Source: Aquabacter sp. L1I39 (GTDB lineage Bacteria > Pseudomonadota > Alphaproteobacteria > Rhizobiales > Xanthobacteraceae). Taken from it: a DNA stretch of 64,000 bases. A program made the translations under genes and the position numbers. The notes below the pieces were generated by a model. That model saw only the letters and a list, made by a program, of their open reading frames with translations, was not told where the DNA came from and made no database searches. Position 1 is the first letter of the stretch; every line of letters starts with the position of its first letter. This document shows positions 61,901 through 64,000 of this stretch, in pieces. The stretch is taken from positions 3,408,387-3,472,386 of the forward strand of contig NZ_CP072392.1 of the NCBI RefSeq assembly GCF_017742835.1, in the 5' to 3' direction.

Positions 61901-62540
61901 TCACCGCAACGGCCAGCAGGTTGAGAAAGCGCAGGTTCGTCTCACGGTCCTGAAGGAGATCCCGTGTGTCGTCCAACCTTTCGTTCACGGCCTTGATGAG
62001 CGCGTCGAGGCCACTGGCAATCCTGCGGCTGCCCCCCTCCAGTGCCTCCGCCGCCAGGAAGTCGGCCATGCGGGCGTCGCGCTCGGCCGTGGTTGCGGTT
62101 CCGCTGCGCAGATCGCGGGCCAACTGGACCATGGGCAACCCGCTGGTGCGGGACCATTGGTCGTTCAGGCCTGATGCGCTCTGGACCATGCCGCGCAGCT
62201 TCGGCGCGTCATCCACCAGCTCGATGAGAGCCTGGAACTCCCGGCTGACACCCGCATTGGCATCCTCATAGGCGGTCTCGGAGGCCGTGTCGGTGTCGTA
62301 GACGAGGCGGACGAGGGCGATCTGCCGGCGGCTCAGGGAGCGGGCGGTGATGTTTGCCTGGTTGATGATCTGCGCCAGGTCATCCGCCTCGCGTTGCGCT
62401 TGCGTGGCGCTCCGGACGGCGAGGGTGTCCACCGCGAGGATGGCCATCATTAGCGCGATCAGGATGGAAATGACGGCAGCGAGCTTCCATTGAATGGGAA
62501 GATGGGAGAGCAGGAAGCCGTCCGACCGTGTCTTGCCCAT
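58956..62540 (-). CDS. Hybrid histidine kinase with HAMP, GAF, kinase core and three receiver domains
   Basis: A 1194-residue membrane kinase. Helices at about 19-42 and 206-230 bracket a 165-residue periplasmic helical sensor. HAMP (230-275), GAF (300-440) and a long coiled coil (EEELRVQQEELRTTNDQL repeats, 450-535) follow. The phospho-acceptor is His550 in NMSHELRTPLNSML. The ATPase domain shows NLLGNAFKFTHQG, DTGIGIPG and GGTGLGLAI. Three receivers then start VLILVVEDDQVF-like, RRVLVVDDDEAARK and HVLVVDDDMRNIYAL. The start MGKTRSDG at 62540 is used. It heads the CheR/CheB/cyclase operon and probably phosphorylates the cyclase receiver. Confidence 0.92.
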   Translation of the reverse strand: MGKTRSDGFLLSHLPIQWKLAAVISILIALMMAILAVDTLAVRSATQAQREADDLAQIINQANITARSLSRRQIALVRLVYDTDTASETAYEDANAGVSREFQALIELVDDAPKLRGMVQSASGLNDQWSRTSGLPMVQLARDLRSGTATTAERDARMADFLAAEALEGGSRRIASGLDALIKAVNERLDDTRDLLQDRETNLRFLNLLAVAVTVAAGVGAFFLSARFIARPLRQLSELMERLAQHDHSIDIPFGERRDEVGTISRALDVFKAMSLATYESDWVKSGVGELSAKIQQCTDLRDFANTLLTDLAPRLNAGVGVFFGFDAKREELSLSGSYGFRERRHMTPSYRLGEGLVGQCALERKPILLSPVPDDYIRIHSGTGEASPRCVLVMPILSQGRLLAVLELASFAPFDAMRQRLMDDAADVVGLSLDNLQRALRTSDLLEQSQRQAQELQVAEEELRVQQEELRTTNDQLQQQSQRLIASEEELRVQAEELQKSNADLRRHSDALTEQKDRLSALQQETELKAADLERANQYKSQFLANMSHELRTPLNSMLILSQDLAENRSGNLDEEQVESASIIHSSGSNLLRLINEILDLSKVEAGKMEVMREPVSVAAFTQRMERNFRHVAQDKGLDFTVTCAPGLPATFISDEGKLEQITNNLLGNAFKFTHQGAVTVTFVTEDDGKTLTIEVTDTGIGIPGNKLDAIFEAFEQVDASSRRQYGGTGLGLAISRSLAHLLGGTLTVRSTMGEGTTFRLRLPISIGEGEATRSAVAPAPVDRGLAPAPRLVPRTTITVEDDRDRLEKGKPLILVVEDDQVFARTLVNIVRRSGYQVLAAGDGESGLALARAHSPTGILLDIMLPGMDGWTVIEQLKQDPATRHIPVHIVSALEEAPRGRQMGAIGFLTKPVRSEQLVEALSALAHFAPGRQRRVLVVDDDEAARKAVIKLLSRDGVEVVATGSGEEAIARMDEAEFDCLVLDLGLPGMSGFDVLENLAARSHHVPVVIYSGREVTSEESLRLRNYTDSIVIKGALSPERLLDEVSLFLHSVRGEKGTLPDHPDGDLAGRHVLVVDDDMRNIYALAKVLRGKGMTVTLAQDGAKALAQLEAHPDVEMVLMDIMMPVMDGYEAMAKIRARGGAWARLPIIALTAKAMKDDREKCLAAGANDYMAKPIDVPRLISMIRAWLPHT

Positions 62541-62841
62541 GCCACTCTCCGTGATCCTTTGCACCCGCGTCAGGTCTCCATCGGTGGACGGAGCATGCGG
62601 TCGCACCCTTGTGGGGCCGAGGGAAATTACCTTGCGATGGTATGTCTCAGGAAAGAGTTGAGGAAGCGTCAGCAACGGTTCCGGCTGGCGCCGCCTCCCG
62701 CATCGCATTTGGCCGATCGAGGAGGTACTGGGTCGCTACCAAGAGGGGCGGGCGAGGGATAATCTGCAATCAATCGAGGTCCCGCCCCACGGCGGGGCTG
62801 GTATGGGCCGTAAGGGGTGGGAGCGGGGATTGGCCGGCAAT
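62541..62841. other. Intergenic region between divergent kinase and LysR genes
   Basis: 301 bases with no protein family, RNA gene or clear operator that I can support. It must hold promoters for both genes. The in-frame ATG at 62803 could extend the LysR protein by 13 residues, but those residues are not family-like. Confidence 0.4.
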
Positions 62842-63744
62842 ATGCGACTGACGGTGCCCTTGAATGCACTGCGCGCCTTCGAGGCGGCCGCCCGGCATCT
62901 GTCCATCAAGGAGGCGGCGGCGGAGATCGGGGTGACGCCATCCGCCGTCAGCCACCAGTTGCGGATCCTCGAGGATATGCTCGGGGTGGAACTGATGCGG
63001 CGCACGGGGCCCCGGCTCGAACTGACCGAGGCGGGGCGGGCGCTGTCGCCGGACCTCACCGCAGGCTTTTCGCGCATCGTCTCCGCTGTGGGGGGGCTGA
63101 CCGCCGAGCGGCGTGTCGGCCCCCTCCGGCTGTCCATGCTGCCGACCTTTGCCGTGCACTGGCTATCCCCGCGCCTTGCCGCCTATCCGTTCGCGCGCAC
63201 CGGCTTCGAGCTGCTCATCACCACCTCGCAGGCGGTGGTGGACCTGAATGCCGGGGTCGCGGATGCGGCCGTCCGCCATGGGGCCGGGACATGGCCGGGC
63301 GTCGTCAGCGATCTCCTGTTCGAGGAAACTGTCGGTCTGCTGGGGCGGCCGCAACTGCGCGGGGGCAACAACGACCTGCGTTCAGTCATCGGGCGTTCCA
63401 ACCTGTTCCTTTCGGAGCATCGTCGCGCGCATTTCGAGCAGTGGAATGCGACGTTGCCGGGTGGCCCCGTGTCACCGGCCGCCATCACCATGGTCGATTC
63501 CGTGGGCCTCGGCCTTCAGGCTGCCATTGATGGGGCAGGTGTGACCCTGGCGGGGGCGGAAATTGTGGAGTGCGATCTCGCCACCGGGCGGCTCGCCTTG
63601 CTGTTCGACCACCGCATTGCCGCGGGCGCCGGCTACTATCTCGTCTACCCGGAGGCTCTGGCCCGGGATCGGCGGGTGCGCAACCTGCGGGCCTGGCTGC
63701 TGGCACAGGTGGAGCGGGCAGGCGATCCCTGCGCCTGTCATTGA
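62842..63744 (+). CDS. LysR-family regulator (GcvA-like)
   Basis: A 300-residue regulator starting MRLTVPLNALRAFEAAARHLSIKEAAAEIGVTPSAVSHQLRILEDMLGVELMRR, the GcvA/AmpR branch pattern. The effector domain follows with LRLSMLPTFAVHWLSPRL and VRHGAGTWPG. ATG 62842 is chosen by family alignment. It is tail to tail with the isomerase-like gene, so its target is not clear from context. Confidence 0.88.
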   Translation: MRLTVPLNALRAFEAAARHLSIKEAAAEIGVTPSAVSHQLRILEDMLGVELMRRTGPRLELTEAGRALSPDLTAGFSRIVSAVGGLTAERRVGPLRLSMLPTFAVHWLSPRLAAYPFARTGFELLITTSQAVVDLNAGVADAAVRHGAGTWPGVVSDLLFEETVGLLGRPQLRGGNNDLRSVIGRSNLFLSEHRRAHFEQWNATLPGGPVSPAAITMVDSVGLGLQAAIDGAGVTLAGAEIVECDLATGRLALLFDHRIAAGAGYYLVYPEALARDRRVRNLRAWLLAQVERAGDPCACH

Positions 63745-63757
63745 GGAAAGGGACGGG

Positions 63758-64000
63758 TCACCATCCCCCGGTTCGGATCCATTCCTCCATCATGGGCAGG
63801 CGGTCCCACCCCCAGAAGGGCTCGCCATCGACGAAGAAGAAGGGCGAGCCGAACACGCCGCTCGCCACCGCCTCCTCGGAGAACAGCCGGACCTTGTCCT
63901 TGATGCGCGGCTCGATTGCCGCCTCGGCCAATGCCGCGCCTGCGAGGCCAAGCCCGTCGGCAACACGGACAACATGCTCCATGTTGCCGCTGTCGATGCC
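63758..64000 (-). CDS. C-terminal part of a DsbA/HCCA-isomerase family protein (5' end outside window)
   Basis: At least 80 residues are visible on the minus strand and the frame continues past the window edge. GVFGSPFFFVDGEPFWGWDRLPMMEEW is the C-terminal end of 2-hydroxychromene-2-carboxylate isomerases and kappa-class GST relatives, including the cis-Pro segment GSPFF. These glutathione-dependent enzymes act in naphthalene-type or related catabolism. The N-terminal thioredoxin-fold part cannot be checked. Confidence 0.8.
   Translation of the reverse strand, partial: GIDSGNMEHVVRVADGLGLAGAALAEAAIEPRIKDKVRLFSEEAVASGVFGSPFFFVDGEPFWGWDRLPMMEEWIRTGGW

Overview
The window is GC-rich, densely packed DNA from an alphaproteobacterium of the order Hyphomicrobiales. 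The best guess is Xanthobacteraceae (a Xanthobacter-like organism). Three things point there: a complete acetone carboxylase locus with its sigma54-dependent activator, many ATGA-overlapping operons with GGAGG-type ribosome binding sites, and a large load of aromatic and carboxylate catabolism genes with orphan TctC-type binding proteins. The assignment rests on gene content and style only.

Layout. 1-2922: a truncated unknown gene, a GH106-like glycoside hydrolase and a YetF-type (DUF421) membrane protein. 3173-11719: an arsenic resistance cluster of arsR, an ArsO-like flavoprotein with a Cys-rich tail, an ArsK-like MFS exporter, a phosphate-binding protein, an ArsR-ArsC fusion, the ACR3 arsenite exporter, and the GAPDH/ArsJ pair that exports arsenate as 1-arseno-3-phosphoglycerate. 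Shared operator-like repeats lie ahead of three of these genes. 11867-13124: relic of a mobile island at a tRNA-Glu gene, bounded by a direct repeat of the tRNA 3' end and holding broken recombinase pieces.

13255-15732: ubiX, a TIGR02444 gene and a MocR-type regulator on the minus strand. 16036-27971: a plus-strand catabolic cluster with a NIPSNAP protein, a three-subunit molybdenum hydroxylase, an amidohydrolase, CoxG, an enol-lactonase-like hydrolase, an NMT1/SsuA-type ABC importer with two binding proteins, and a UbiD decarboxylase. UbiX upstream could supply prenylated FMN to UbiD. The substrate is probably a (hetero)aromatic acid but is not identified. 28034-31848: an AtuA-type gene pair plus a TctC protein with a divergent LysR regulator. 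31963-33420: a DUF1254 protein.

33571-36486: two genes with visibly lower GC. One encodes a DUF4297 (Cap4-like) nuclease and the other a short Rad50/SMC-like ATPase with a CPVC zinc hook. They look like a compact Lamassu-like anti-phage module inserted between two catabolic blocks, and are the best candidate here for an undescribed system.

36556-46589: a ten-gene minus-strand operon (livKHMGF, an IclR regulator, a thiolase-like protein lacking the nucleophilic Cys with its OB-fold partner, an ADP-forming acyl-CoA synthetase, a TctC protein). The divergent pair SMP-30 and PRISE-like reductase shares its control region. 48938-56412: acetone carboxylase regulator and subunits acxA, acxB and acxC, with a recognisable -24/-12 promoter and upstream palindrome. 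56517-62540: a signalling operon of a hybrid histidine kinase with three receiver domains, CheR, CheB-like esterase and a receiver-GGDEF protein. 62842-64000: a LysR regulator and the end of a DsbA/HCCA-isomerase family gene.
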